64,000 nt of DNA from Marvania coccoides (GCA_963854735.1 OY978103.1:1-64000), one strand, 5' to 3'; positions 22,199-33,003 are shown, counted from the first letter of the stretch. Program-made: numbers and translations. The notes: a model not told the origin generated them from the sequence alone.

Positions 22199-23346
22199 AT
22201 GTGGCGAGTTGCGACAGCGCCTGCGGGGCGGCCCCGTTGCCTGTCCAACACCAACTTTCGGCGAAAAGATTGTTCTTCGGGAGGCGCAGCACGGCCTGTT
22301 CCGCAGCAAAACAGGCAGTCGACATTAGTGCTCGTTCATGGAAGCGCTCGACTGGCCGGCAGTCCTCTCCCGTCCAGACCGCAGCAGCAGCAGCAGCGGA
22401 GCCTCCCCCGAGGCCGCGCCTCAGCCCAGCCCCTGGCGATGGTCAATGTGGACGTGAGCCCCTCTGTGATTCTGGGCGTGGGTCTCATCGGCGCGGGTGT
22501 TTCGCTGTGGCAGATCCGTCAGGCCAAGCCTTGGATCTCCAAGGACTACGACGTCGTGGTGTCGTGCATCTCGCTGCTAGTGGGAGGGATCCTCATATTC
22601 CAGGTGAGAGAGAGGGGGGGGGGGGGTATAAGAGTAAGGATATTTGGGTAGCTAACACCTGTAATTTTACGCTCGAGTGCATCTCTGAGCATTCCTGCTG
22701 TGTGCCCATTCCTGTCCCTGTGCAGGGTTGGCGCCTGGACCCTCTGCTGCTGTTTGGCCAGCTGATGACGACGGGGGCGGCGGTGAGCTTCGGCGTGGAA
22801 GCGCTGCGGCTGCGCTCCGCGGTGTATGAGCAGGAGGAGAAGGCAGCGCTGCAGGATGTTTTCAGGCGAAAGGGGCCAGGCGGAAAACCAGGAGACGGGG
22901 GGTCGCTGCAGCTGCCACCCCCGCCGCCGCCATTTGCCCGGGACGATCGGGGTGGGTGGGACAGCCGCGCTGCTGATGCCGAGTACTACACGAATGCCTA
23001 CGTTGACGACCAGGAGCAGGCGGTGGGCGCAGCATACGGGGAGCAGCAGGCGGCGGCAGGACCGAGGTGGGATGGCTACGGCGGCGGCAACTACGTTGAG
23101 GCTGACTACTACGACGCCGAGTACCCTGCTGCTGGGCAGCCATATGACAACGATGGTGACCAGTACTACTACAACAACGACAACAACAACAACGATGGCA
23201 GCAACTACAGCACCAACACCAGCAGCAGGGGTCCAGCGCAGCTAGAGTTCCCACCGGAGGATGAGGCCCCTCCTGGGACGCAGCGACGACGACGTGGCGG
23301 TGGGCAGCAGCAGCAGCAGTCCTCTGGCGGGGAGGACTGGGACTAA
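22199..23346 (+). CDS. YCF66: Ycf66 family protein, nuclear-encoded, plastid-targeted
   Basis: Two exons, 22199-22603 and 22726-23346 (phase 0), giving 341 residues. The Ycf66 N-terminal domain spans the junction: VNVDVSPSVILGVGLIGAG, DYDVVVSCISLLVGGILIFQ and GWRLDPLLLFGQLMTTGAAV, about residues 81-165, with three membrane segments. In many algae ycf66 is a plastid gene; here it is nuclear and carries an ~80-residue Arg/Ser/Gln-rich transit peptide. The C-terminal half is low-complexity (Gly, Tyr, Asn, Asp, Gln runs) and presumably stromal and disordered. The intron begins with a long G run. Function is unknown beyond a thylakoid-membrane association. Confidence 0.92.
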
Positions 23347-23653
23347 AAATAATTAAATAAATATGCATGTAAATTGACGGTGAAATGGAAAGCAGAGCGC
23401 TTGGACAGTTGCTGATAAAGCTGCATGCGAGAGCGAATTTCGAAGCAAATAGGAAGAATGTCTTGGCCTACCTCTTCCACTTCCTCGCCAAGCTGTCCTT
23501 GACCACACGCCATTCTCTCTTTTTAATTCCTTATTTTCAGGCGATGGCATGATCCGCTTGCTGGCCAAGCCATCGCTGCAGTCTAAATTTCAAACAAAAC
23601 AAGCTTGCATCACTTTGGATTTTCATTTTCGAAAGCGACCAGTTTGCAGCGCA
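23347..23653. other. Spacer, YCF66 to photolyase/cryptochrome gene
   Basis: The 307-bp AT-rich spacer between codirectional genes contains AATAAA-like and TGTAA sequences right after YCF66, consistent with a poly(A) site (TGTAA is the chlorophyte signal). Nothing else is recognised. Confidence 0.4.
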
Positions 23654-25433
23654 ATGCCAGGCCAAAGCTCAATACTTTGGTTCCGCAAGGTATGGATAAG
23701 CTCACATGCAAAAGCACATTGCCTTTAAAAAAAAACTTCATTTTTATTCACTCACCGACCACAACCATACTGTTTTGATATGTTCCTTCCTGGCAGGGCC
23801 TGCGCCTCCACGACAATCCAGCGCTGCTCGAGGCCGCCCGTGGCGTTGACCACATGTACCCCGTGTTCATCCTCGACCCCCACTTTGTGGTGCCTGAGCG
23901 TGTTGGCGCCAACCGCATGCAGTTCCTGCTTGACAGCCTGGCGGACCTGGATGCGGGCCTCAAGGCCAGGGGGTCGCGCCTCATCGTGGCCCAAGGCACC
24001 CCTGCAGAGGTGCTCCCCACCCTGTTCCAGCAGTGGGGCGCCTCCAAGCTGTGCTTTGAGAGTGACACCGAGCCCTACGCGGTGGCAAGAGACGCAGCAG
24101 CAAAGGCGGCAGCGGAGGCGGCGGGGGTGGCGGTGCACTCCTTTGTGTCCCACACGCTGTACGATCCCGCTGAACTGGTGCGGCGGGCGGGCGGCAAGGC
24201 TCCGTTGACGATGAAGTATTTCGAAAAATTAATCGATAATTTGGGAGACCCGCCAGCGCCAGCGGCAGACCCTCCCGCGGCGCTGCCTGCGCCAGCCTCT
24301 GACGCAGCACGATGCGGTTTGGAAGAGTCCCTGGTGCCCGGCCTTGCGTCGCTTGGCTACCCCGAGCCTGCCACAACGTCATTCAGAGGCGGGGAGTCGG
24401 CAGCGCTGGCCAGGATGGCCGACTATCTCGCAGACAAGGCCTGGGTTGCGGATTTTGAAAAGCCAAAAGGCAACCCTGCCGCGTTCACCCCTCGTCCCGC
24501 CACCACCGTGCTGTCCCCGTATCTGAAATTTGGGTGCCTGTCGCCGCGCCTGTTCCACGCCCAGCTGGTGGCCATCTACAAGGAGCGCAAGGGAAAGCAC
24601 ACCCAGCCCCCCGTGTCGCTGCGGGGGCAGCTGCTGTGGCGCGAGTTTTTCTACTGCGTGTCCTCCACCACCCCCAACTTTGACAAAATGGAGGGCAACC
24701 CCATCTGCAGACAGGTGCCGTGGCAGACAGACCCAGGGCTGCTGGCGGCGTGGGAAGGGGCCCGCACAGGGTTCCCATGGGTAGGTTCTGCTTGAATGGG
24801 CTGCTATTTAAGAATACCTTTCTTAACTTCTCGTCCCTCTTGCACAAACCACGACAGATCGACGCCATCATGACCCAGCTCCGACAGGAGGGGTGGATGC
24901 ACCACCTGGCCCGCCACTCCGTTGCCTGTTTCCTCACCCGTGGCGACCTGTGGTGCTCGTGGGAGGCGGGCAGGGACGTGTTTGACCGGCTGCTGCTGGA
25001 CGCTGACTGGGCGCTCAACAGCGGCAACTGGATGTGGCTCAGCGCGTCCGCCTTCTTCTCCCAGTACTTCAGGGTGTATTCCCCCATTGCGTTTGGAAAG
25101 CAGTACGATAAGAATGGGGACTACATTCGGCGCTACATCCCCGTGCTCAAAGACATGCCGGCAAAGTACATCTACGAGCCATGGACTGCGCCGCTCAAGG
25201 TGCAGGAGGCTGCCCGATGCGTCATTGGCACAGACTACCCTACCCCCATCGTGGACCACGCTGTGGTGATGAAGGCCAACATGGAGAGGATGAAGGCGGC
25301 GTACGCGGCTGGGAGGGAAGGGGGAGACGGTGGCGAAGGAGGGGCAGGAAGCAGCAGCAGAAAGAAGTCCTCCTCTGATGGAGGTGGTGGCTCCGGCAAA
25401 AAGAGGCAAAAGGTGGATGCTGGCAAAAAATGA
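23654..25433 (+). CDS. (6-4) photolyase / animal-like cryptochrome
   Basis: Three exons, 23654-23689, 23797-24780 and 24858-25433, all phase 0, giving 531 residues. The 36-nt first exon supplies [12 protein letters not shown], which joins [10 protein letters not shown] to make the antenna-domain start [15 protein letters not shown]-domain hallmarks: [30 protein letters not shown], and, across intron 2, [41 protein letters not shown] retains both His residues needed for (6-4) photoproduct repair, and [18 protein letters not shown] is typical of the (6-4)/CRY branch. The C-terminus is Ser/Gly-rich and ends in a basic nuclear-localisation-like run ([11 protein letters not shown]). Green-algal members can act both as repair enzyme and as blue/red light receptor; sequence alone does not separate these. 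Confidence 0.95.
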
Positions 25434-25528
25434 TGGAACTTTAAGAGCAGTTCAATAAATATTTACACATAAATAAATATACATTTAATTCTCACAAAAA
25501 TTGGCAATGCGCAATAAATAATTAGTTG

Positions 25529-25921
25529 TTAAAAGTACATTTTGGCGTCCATCGATTCAAACTTTGCCTCCTTTTGTGCGTTCAACAGAGCGCTCATTTC
25601 GTCACGCACGTGGCGGATGCGCGCGTTGGACCGCCATGTGATCCACAGAAACCCAAATCCCAGCACCACCAGCACGTAAAACATCGCCAACTGCAAAGAG
25701 AGCAATATGCGGGGCGATGGCAGGCATTAGACAAGCGCCGCCAGAGTTAAAGTAGAAAGACAGCCTCCCTGCATGCGTATTTCTTTAAAACGCACCTCGC
25801 CCAGCACTCGCCGTGCCGCTTCTTGAGAGGCCGTGTCCCCCACAATCTCTTCGTTGAACCATGACAGCAAGCTCTGCTCTGGTTTTGAGCTGGCGAAGGT
25901 GTCGACAAAAGCTATGAGCAT
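25529..25921 (-). CDS. Small single-span membrane protein, 95 aa, unknown
   Basis: Two exons, 25921-25796 and 25690-25529, phase 0, with good donor (GAG|GTGCGT) and acceptor (CTCTTTGCAG). The product has a polar N-terminal ~42 residues (EEIVGDTASQEAARRVLGE), one hydrophobic span (LAMFYVLVVLGFGFLWITW) and a basic/acidic C-terminal helix (RSNARIRHVRDEMSALLNAQ). The second exon is too short to appear as a separate ORF with its own start. Layout suggests a tail or mid-anchored organelle or ER protein. I recognise no family. Confidence 0.7.
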
Positions 25922-26370
25922 GGGAGGGCGGCTCTAGCTGACGAAAGCGCCAGCGGGCAGCTCGAGTAGTTCTTAGTGAATCAGGCTGAAAGAAGCGTTT
26001 GAATTGGCAATTCCTAGCGCAGAGAGATATATGCCGATTGATTTAAATTTCAAATTCTTTCAATTCAAATTATTGCATGCGCTATGCCTTCTCTGGTTAC
26101 TTTTTTAATTCAATATTCAAACCGATTGCTCCATTGCTGCTTGCGAAGTTCAAACGCATCAAAGCTTTTTTTTTGGCGGGCTCGCTTCGCTGGCAAAAGT
26201 CCGAATCTCGCTAATGCAACTTCTGTTGACTGAGCCAATCAATTAATTTTGGTGTTGAAGGTGGCCCACTATACCCGTGTGAGCGCGAGAAACATTTCCG
26301 TTTTCTCGTTGATTTTTCTCTGAAACAATCTGTTCTTGCGCGTCCCCCTCCTTACTACAACGTCCCAACA
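25922..26370. promoter_or_regulatory. Divergent intergenic region, small membrane protein / APS kinase
   Basis: The 449-bp spacer between divergent starts is AT-rich. A T-tract directly followed by GGCGGG (26166-26181) fits the E2F-type consensus WTTSSCSS, but one match is weak evidence. Confidence 0.35.
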
Positions 26371-27413
26371 ATGAACATGCGGCTGGCATCGTGTCAAAAA
26401 TCATCGGTGACGGGCGTTTTTGCGCCGCTTCGATGCGCTGCTCGTCTGCCAGCAACCAACCGTTTCTGGAATAGTGCCGACAGCGGAGGGAAGGCCAGGG
26501 CGTCTGCAACGCCGCTTGACACGGTGGACATCGGCAAGGCCACCAACATTCGCTACCATGAGAGCACCGTGGGGCGCCATGAGAAGGAGCTGCTGATGGG
26601 GCAACGTGGATGTGTGATCTGGTTGGTCATCTGACATTTGCTTGCACTGCATGCAGCACCGTAACTGGGAAGATGATATATCTAAATAAATTGCCCCCAC
26701 ATGCACATGCAGGTTCACCGGTAAGCGAGAGACTCGATGTGATGGTTCACACGGTTTTTGCCTCCTCCGCTTATCTCAACCGCCCGCTGATTGTTAACAA
26801 CACTCTTGCAGGTCTGAGCGCCTCCGGCAAGAGCACCGTGGCTTGCGCCCTCGAGCACATGCTGGTGGAGCGCGGTCACTTCACCATGCTGCTGGACGGC
26901 GACAACGTGCGCATGGGGCTCAACTCCAACCTGGGGTTCTCTGCGGATGACCGCGCAGAAAACATCCGCCGCATCGGCGAGGTGGCCAAGCTCACCTCCG
27001 AGTCTGGCGTCATCACCCTCACCTCCTTCATCTCTCCCTACCGCGCCGACCGCGACAGGGTGCGCGATCGCCTTGTCAAGGGCGATTTCGTCGAAGTGTA
27101 CATGTCCATCCCAATCGCGCTCTGCGAGGAGAGGGACCCCAAGGGGCTGTACGCCAAGGCCCGCGCCGGGGTGATCAAGAACTTTACCGGCGTCGACGAC
27201 CCCTACGAGGAGCCGCTGAGCCCCGAGGTGGTGGTAACGCCGTACGATGTCGACGGCAACATGGCCGACCCCTACGCAATGGCAGCCCAGATCCTCGAGT
27301 TCCTGGACCAGAATGGGTACCTGTACGACCCGCGCCTGCGCACCATTGCGGCCTCTGCCGCCATCGAGAAGAACCATTCTGAGCTGGCACCCGAGATGAG
27401 CGCCCTGCTATGA
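26371..27413 (+). CDS. APK: Adenylylsulfate (APS) kinase, plastid type
   Basis: Phosphorylates APS to PAPS, the sulfate donor. Three exons: 26371-26621, an 8-nt microexon 26713-26720 (GTTCACCG), and 26812-27413, giving 286 residues. Only with the microexon is the conserved P-loop entry [16 protein letters not shown] restored: TG|G, TTC, ACC, G|GT. Other hallmarks: [48 protein letters not shown], and [20 protein letters not shown]. The first ~45 residues look like a plastid transit peptide, followed by the usual [15 protein letters not shown] lead-in. It is convergent with the NSE2 gene. Confidence 0.95.
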
Positions 27414-27826
27414 TGCGTATGAGATGCTTACTTTTTACGGAATGAAAAGTAGGAGACACTGATATGGATTTATTAGGGTAACGTGTTTGAGCTACTGCTA
27501 TTCATGAATGAGTGCATAAATACTCTGCATGCAAACTTTTATTTCGGTGTTCTGTTTTTGTCCCGTGTCTCTGTTTTCCTTTTTTCCCCCCATCATGCCT
27601 CCCCACAGAAGACTAACGGAGGCACAATTAATTTTCCTCTCCCTTGTGAGCTCTCCAATTTCAGAGAGACTCGGTGTTGATACTATGATACAAATGTTTT
27701 TTTTTTTAATCACAATGCCTGTACTTTCTAATAACCCTTATTTGTTTGTGTGTGTAAAGATAGTGTGCTGCTGTCAAGTAATATTATACCGCGTGTTCTT
27801 CTCTCAGAAAATGACTTTGGGCTCTC
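27414..27826. other. Convergent spacer, APS kinase / NSE2
   Basis: The 413-bp AT-rich spacer between two 3' ends contains poly-T (27691 on) and pyrimidine-rich tracts. No gene is supported. Confidence 0.4.
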
Positions 27827-28919
27827 CTAGTCCAGCTCCAGCACGTATTCGTCTCTGCGCTGCGTGGTGCGCTGTGCGCCAGGCTTCACGCCGCGCCGCT
27901 TGGCAGCCAGCACTGCAGCAGCTGGGCGCAGGTCCTGCTCGGTGACAAAGTGCGTGGTTCCTGCCTCTGGGCACTTGAGCGCCCTGCCTTGCCTCTTGTT
28001 CTGTTGGATCATGTGCACGATGGCGTCGCTCTCGTACACAATGTTCATGGAGTCGGCCACAGGGTGCTCCAGCTCAAGCAGCTGAAGAGAAGGATGTGTA
28101 CGCAGAGGGGGAGAGTTACGATGTGGGAAAGTGCGTCGCATACCATTCAATGTGCTGTACAGTGAGCCATCTCACCTGTTTCCCGCTGATGGGGCAGCGG
28201 TTGTTGCGTCCCAGGCTCATGGCACCGCCCCCAGCGATGGCAATATCATCGTCCAGCACCTCGTCCTCCGCCTCCGCGTCAGGTTTGACGGTGAGATCGA
28301 AGTCCCGCAGGTCCTCAGCCGCGTCGTACCTGGTAGTAGCATTGAATTAAACACAGTGAGATAAAGACAGCTCGACGTCGACCAATGCAACACGTCTTCC
28401 TCACGGCTTTGCCTGCGCCAACAGCGTCTTCCTGGTGCCCAGCACTGCGTCAAAGTCGGTCGCCTCGCCTGTGGCACGGTAGCTGTGCTGAACGTGCTCA
28501 AGCGCGTCGCGGTGGAGCTGTAGCGCGTTTCGGGCCTTCAGCAGGCGCCGTGTCGCGTCCCGCAGCGAGCTCACCTGGCATAATAAAAAACAGACAAGAG
28601 TGAGCTGCTGTGGACGTGTTGTCAAGGCAAGGAAAAACAAAATGCTTCCCCTCCGTACCTTGTCCTCCTCGCCAGCTTGGGTCAGCCGAGCAGCCAAATT
28701 TGTGATGGAGTCGACAATGCCGCTTGTGGACTGCAAACAAAAACAAACTCAACCACATTTTGAATTTTTGAAGACTGTGTGAGCGTGATGTTGCAGGAAC
28801 AGCGAGCTGGGTCGTGAGGAACGCACGTCAATTGCTTGATGCACTGTCTGCGCCTGAGACTGAGCGGTGTTTTTCACTGCGAAGTCGCTATATTGAATTC
28901 GATTTTCGTTCTGAGCCAT
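27827..28919 (-). CDS. NSE2: NSE2/MMS21-type SUMO ligase subunit with degenerate SP-RING
   Basis: Five exons (minus): 28919-28827, 28730-28659, 28574-28405, 28329-28176 and 28081-27827. All phases agree, giving 247 residues, close to the usual NSE2 length. The N-terminal two thirds are helical (LRDATRRLLKARNALQ), as in NSE2 proteins that bind the SMC5 arm. The C-terminal domain aligns to the NSE2 SP-RING: NNRCPISGKQLLELEHPV, YESDAIVHMIQ, KCPEAG. However, the C-x-H pair that normally precedes Y-E is M-N-I here, and the second Cys of the CP..GC motif is Thr, so three of four zinc ligands are gone. It would act in the SMC5/6 complex in DNA repair. The domain may keep its fold without zinc, like a U-box, or be ligase-dead. 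Confidence 0.82.
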
Positions 28920-29245
28920 TCTGCAACGATAGCAGCTGCTGCGTAGGAAAGGACTAAAGCTGAAATGATGCAACGGCCGTTTAAACTGGCGTGTCAAACG
29001 TCGCAGCGAGCCGATAATTTGAAATTATTTTAGAGAACTTTTTGGCACAGTCACGTCAAGAGAGATGTCAGGTTTGACCAGTTTGTTTATATGTTTTCCA
29101 ACCAAGAGAGGTTTAGATTGTATTAAAGTTGGGAAAAGGGAGAGACGCGCGATATAATAAATATTTCGACATTAATCAATTTCGATACCCCCCACCGAAG
29201 CAAACCCCAAACAGCGGGCATTCTCGCACTCTCGCGTCGGCTGAA
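28920..29245. promoter_or_regulatory. Divergent intergenic region, NSE2 / phosphate translocator
   Basis: The 326-bp AT-rich spacer between divergent starts holds both promoters. No specific motif is recognised. Confidence 0.35.
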
Positions 29246-30587
29246 ATGCATTGCACCTTGTCGCAGCAACGATTGGCCCTTCGGCCTGGCGTTGTCTCGG
29301 GAGCCTCACTTTCCGGCACAAAAAAATGCATCACATCGAGCCTGTGCCGCAGCATCAAGGTCGGCGCGGCGCCCCAGACGAAAGATGTTATGCGGCACCC
29401 CCGTTTGGTGCGGTTTTTCAGACATACAGATCCGTTTGTGTCTCTGGCTGAAATATTTCTCTCCGCCCGCCCCCCCCCCCCCGTCTCCTCACCTCCTCTC
29501 CCTCTTTCCCAATATAAATGCTCAGGCGCCTCGCCTTCCGCGTCTCCGACTGGCCACCGTGGCCCCGCGCGCCTCCGCCGCCGCCTCCGCCGCCGCCTCC
29601 GAGCCAGAAGAGCCAGCAGAGCCCGCCAGCGCCGGCGGCGCCTCTGCCCTGAGGGTCACCCTCTACGTGTTTGCGTGGTACGCCTTCAACATCGTGTTCA
29701 ACCTGGCCAACAAGAGCATGCTCAACGTGTTCCCCGCCCCATGGTTCCTCTCCGCCTTCCAGCTGGGCGCCTCTGCGCTGTACATGTGCCTGCTGTGGGC
29801 CACAAGGCTGCACCCGGCGCCCAAGGTCACGGGAAAGCTGTTCAGGGCGCTGGTTCCCGTGGCGTTCTTCCACACAGTGGGCCACGTGTCTGCGTGTGTG
29901 TCCTTTTCCCAGATGGCCGTCTCCTTTGCACACGTGGTCAAGTCTGCCGAGCCGGTGCTGTCGGTGGTGCTCACCCAGGCCATCCTCAAGGAGGCCTTCC
30001 CCTACTACGTGTGGCTGTCGCTGGTGCCCATCATCGCCGGGTGCTCCCTGGCCGCCATGAAGGAGGTGTCCTTCGTGTGGGGCGGCTTCAACAACGCCAT
30101 GCTGTCCAACTTTGGCATGGTGCTGCGCAATATCTACTCAAAAAAATATCTGGACGAGTTCAAAAATATCGACGGCATTAACATGTTTGCGCTGCTGTCC
30201 ATCATATCGCTCGTCTACACGGTGCCGGCTGCGCTGGTGATGGAGGGCTTTGCGGGTGGCGCCTACCAGTGGGGTTCCATGGCGGCGGCAGGCGCTGACG
30301 CCCTGGGCGGATGGGCGGCGTTCTTCCGCGTGCTGGCCACCACCGGTCTGTTCTACCACCTGTACAACCAGTCCAGCTACATGGTGCTGGACCAGGGCAT
30401 CTCGCCAGTCACCTTTTCGGTGGGCAACACAATGAAGCGGGTGGCGGTGGTGGTGTCCTCGGTGGTGTTCTTCCGCAACCCCGTGTCCGCGCTCAACTGG
30501 ATCGGGTCCATGATCGCGCTGTTGGGCACGGGGCTGTACTCGGCAGCCAAGCAGAAGGCAGACGCGGAGAAGAAGAAGAAAAAGTAG
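29246..30587 (+). CDS. Plastid phosphate translocator (GPT/XPT-like)
   Basis: Two exons: 29246-29359 and 29526-30587 (phase 0; donor AAG|GTCGGC is suboptimal), giving 391 residues. Exon 1 plus the start of exon 2 is a Ser/Arg/Ala-rich transit peptide. The mature part shows the drug/metabolite transporter fold with translocator hallmarks: NIVFNLANKSMLNVFPAPW, SFSQMAVSFAHVVKSAEP, FYHLYNQSSYMVLDQGISP and TFSVGNTMKRVAVVVSSVV. The FYHLYNQ.SYM.LD..SP..FS.GNTMKR block fits the glucose-6-P or xylulose-5-P translocators better than the triose-P type. It exchanges a sugar phosphate for inorganic phosphate across the inner envelope; substrate assignment is tentative. A C-run precedes exon 2 in the intron. 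Confidence 0.9.
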
Positions 30588-30633
30588 TGGTAAGCAGAAG
30601 AAAGTAGTAGTAGTTGTGAATAAATCTTCCATG

Positions 30634-30854
30634 GTTTGGGCTGTTTTTTGTTTTGTAAAGAAACCTGCAACAACCCAAAACACGACACCCAAAGCAAAAC
30701 CACAATTGTCTTGGGTTGCAATTTGTTTCTCTTTCTTGACCATGTTTGGGCTGTGTTGTATTTCATTCAACCCAAAACATTGCAGGGTGTGTTTTGGGTT
30801 GTAGTTTTGTTTCGGTTGTGAATGCATAATGTATTAAAAAACCACAGCCCAAAC
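30634..30854. repeat. Nested inverted repeats between convergent gene ends
   Basis: GTTTGGGCTGT-like sequence near 30635 pairs with ACAGCCCAAAC near 30844. Inside it, CAACCCAAAACAC (30671-30683) pairs with GTGTTTTGGGTTG (30789-30801), and further CCAAA/TTTGG copies lie between. The region would fold back on itself in the 3' ends of both the translocator and the kinase-phosphatase transcripts. It may be a decayed foldback element or a two-way 3'-end signal. Confidence 0.55.
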
Positions 30855-30879
30855 ACAGGGGGTGTGATTTTCGTTGCAT

Positions 30880-33003
30880 TTAAGAAAAAACACCCCTGGC
30901 AGCAGCGACACTTTCGTATTTGAGCCCCTGCCCAGCCGTGAACACCTGCTCTGCGGTTCCCGCTGCGTCAGAAAAGAACACCACGACAACAGTCACATTG
31001 TCGCGGCTGCCCCGCGCCATGGCCTCCGTCACGATCCTCTGCGCACATAGTGCCGGCTGCTTCACTGTGTCGTGCACCAAATCAACCGCCTCCTCGGACG
31101 AAACCAGGTCCCACACGCCGTCGCTGCCCAGCACCACGAACGTATCTTGCGGTCCCACCTCCAGCTCGTCCACCTCCGCCTCTGCTGTGACCCCTGCATC
31201 CTTCAGGTCAGCGTCGCCAACAGAACGAGTGACCGCCAAACCAGACGCGCCCACCCGCCACCCGCCCATCCGCACAGAAACATCTCCACCCGCTGCCTCT
31301 ACCCGCGCCCGCTCATCCTCCCTCTCCGCGGTCTGATCGCGAGTGAGCGCCACGGCAGCGCCGCCCCGGCACAGCACAGCCCGGCTATCCCCCAAATTGG
31401 CCACAGCCAGACGGCTGCCCACCAGCAGCGCCACCGCCGCGGTGCTGCCTGGGAAGCGGCGGGGGGGCACGTCAGGGGTGGCTGCCAGCGTTGCCGCCCA
31501 CGCGGCATCCTCCCGCCCGCGGAACGCAGCATCGGCATCCAGCAACGCCCGGCGCAGCAGCTCCCCCGGCCCTGCGCTGTCCGCCCACCTCGCCTGCAGG
31601 TGTCTCTCCATGTTCGACGCCAGGTAGTCTGACGCTTGAGGGCCGCGGTGCCCATCAAACACCGCAGCCAGGGAGCAACGCTGCAGCCCAAACAGGGACT
31701 TCAACGCCACGCAGCGGTCCTCCATGCGGTCTTCCCCTCGCGCCCCCGCCGTGGCAAACGACCCCAGGGCCACTTGACCCTTGTCGCCTCCCTCACGACC
31801 TGCTGCGTCGCTTTCCAACAACGAGCGAGCCCACTCAGGGAGCGGCAGATCGCCGTCGTCTTGAAGATCCGCTGAATCCAAAGGACCTGCGCCGTTGCTG
31901 GCGGGAGCTGGCCCGGCGACTCTTTCTTTCACATCGGCATCGCTCTCCCCCCAAGGAAACGCAGCAGACAACGCAGCCAGCTTGGCAGCCACCTCGCTGG
32001 CAGGGGGGCGCATGCTGGGATCGGCATCCCAGCAGGCACGCAGCAGGCGAAGCACGGCAGGCGGCGCCCCAGGGCCTGGCGTCGGTCGCAGCCCCTCTGC
32101 AGCCACCGCAGCAGCCAGCTCCTGCCGGCCGTACCCCATTTCCAGGATAGTGTGCGCCTGGGGGTTTTCCCGGGTGCAGTCCGCGTAGGGCACCCTCGCC
32201 GCCGCCAGTTCGTTGATCGTCACTGCCAGCGAAAACACGTCGGACGCGAATGACGATGCGCCCTTCATCAGCACCTCTGGCGCCATGTACTCGAGGGTGC
32301 CCACCATGCGCAGCTTGTAGAACCCTCCAGACGGTTTCCGCGACATTGCGGCCTTGGACCCCGTCTCCAATGACCTCGAGTCTCCTCCTGCCAAAGTGTC
32401 AAAGATGGCCACGCCAAAGTCTGCCAGGCGAGAGTGCCGGCGGTCTGAAGACAGCAACAGGTTGGCTGGCTTGAGGTCTCGGTGAATGATGCCCTGCGAG
32501 GCCATCAACGCCACAGCGCTGGCCAGCTGAGCCCCCAGGTGCAAGGCGCCGTGCCAACCTGGACGCCACCCGCCAGCGTGCAGCTCGTGCGCTGCATTTG
32601 TGGCCTCCAGGCGCAGCACCAGGCAGTACCGCGGCGGCATCATCCTGGCGCCCAGCAGGCCCACGATGTGGGGGTGGCGCAGCTTGGCCAGCAGCGCCAG
32701 CTCACGCCTCAACCGGACAAGGTCCTCAGGCTCGCGGATGTGCGCCTTTTTAACGGCCACGGGGGCGCCATCCAGCTGTGCGGCGTATACAGCGGCTTGG
32801 GCTCCTTCCGAGATGGGCGTGCCGTAGAGGGAGGCGTCGGGGATTGAGAGGGGGACGGGGGCGGAGCGGCCAATGGACTCAGCAAGCTGAAAGTCGCCGC
32901 GCTGGATGGCCACCGCCATCTGGGCCATGGCATCCTCAACGGAGAGGCTGGGCTGCTTCTGCTGCTGCTGCTCCTCCTCAGGAGGAAGATTTTCAATCAC
33001 CAT
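30880..33003 (-). CDS. Protein kinase / PP2C phosphatase fusion
   Basis: Intronless, 707 residues. The N-terminal kinase domain (about 60-345) has a loose glycine loop (ISEGAQAAVYAA), the beta-3 lysine in VAVKK (82-86), HRDLKPANLLL, a DFG motif (LADFGVAIFD) and YMAPEVL. The C-terminal PP2C domain (about 415-690) has RGEDRMEDR, FDGHRG, NLGDSRAVL and LGSDGVWD, so the metal-binding aspartates are present. The same order of domains occurs in a single-copy plant family (kinase and PP2C-like domain protein, e.g. Arabidopsis At2g40860). Both domains look catalytically competent, implying a self-regulating switch; targets are unknown. The N-terminus has a Gln run (EEEQQQQKQ). Confidence 0.93.
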   Translation of the reverse strand: MVIENLPPEEEQQQQKQPSLSVEDAMAQMAVAIQRGDFQLAESIGRSAPVPLSIPDASLYGTPISEGAQAAVYAAQLDGAPVAVKKAHIREPEDLVRLRRELALLAKLRHPHIVGLLGARMMPPRYCLVLRLEATNAAHELHAGGWRPGWHGALHLGAQLASAVALMASQGIIHRDLKPANLLLSSDRRHSRLADFGVAIFDTLAGGDSRSLETGSKAAMSRKPSGGFYKLRMVGTLEYMAPEVLMKGASSFASDVFSLAVTINELAAARVPYADCTRENPQAHTILEMGYGRQELAAAVAAEGLRPTPGPGAPPAVLRLLRACWDADPSMRPPASEVAAKLAALSAAFPWGESDADVKERVAGPAPASNGAGPLDSADLQDDGDLPLPEWARSLLESDAAGREGGDKGQVALGSFATAGARGEDRMEDRCVALKSLFGLQRCSLAAVFDGHRGPQASDYLASNMERHLQARWADSAGPGELLRRALLDADAAFRGREDAAWAATLAATPDVPPRRFPGSTAAVALLVGSRLAVANLGDSRAVLCRGGAAVALTRDQTAEREDERARVEAAGGDVSVRMGGWRVGASGLAVTRSVGDADLKDAGVTAEAEVDELEVGPQDTFVVLGSDGVWDLVSSEEAVDLVHDTVKQPALCAQRIVTEAMARGSRDNVTVVVVFFSDAAGTAEQVFTAGQGLKYESVAAARGVFS

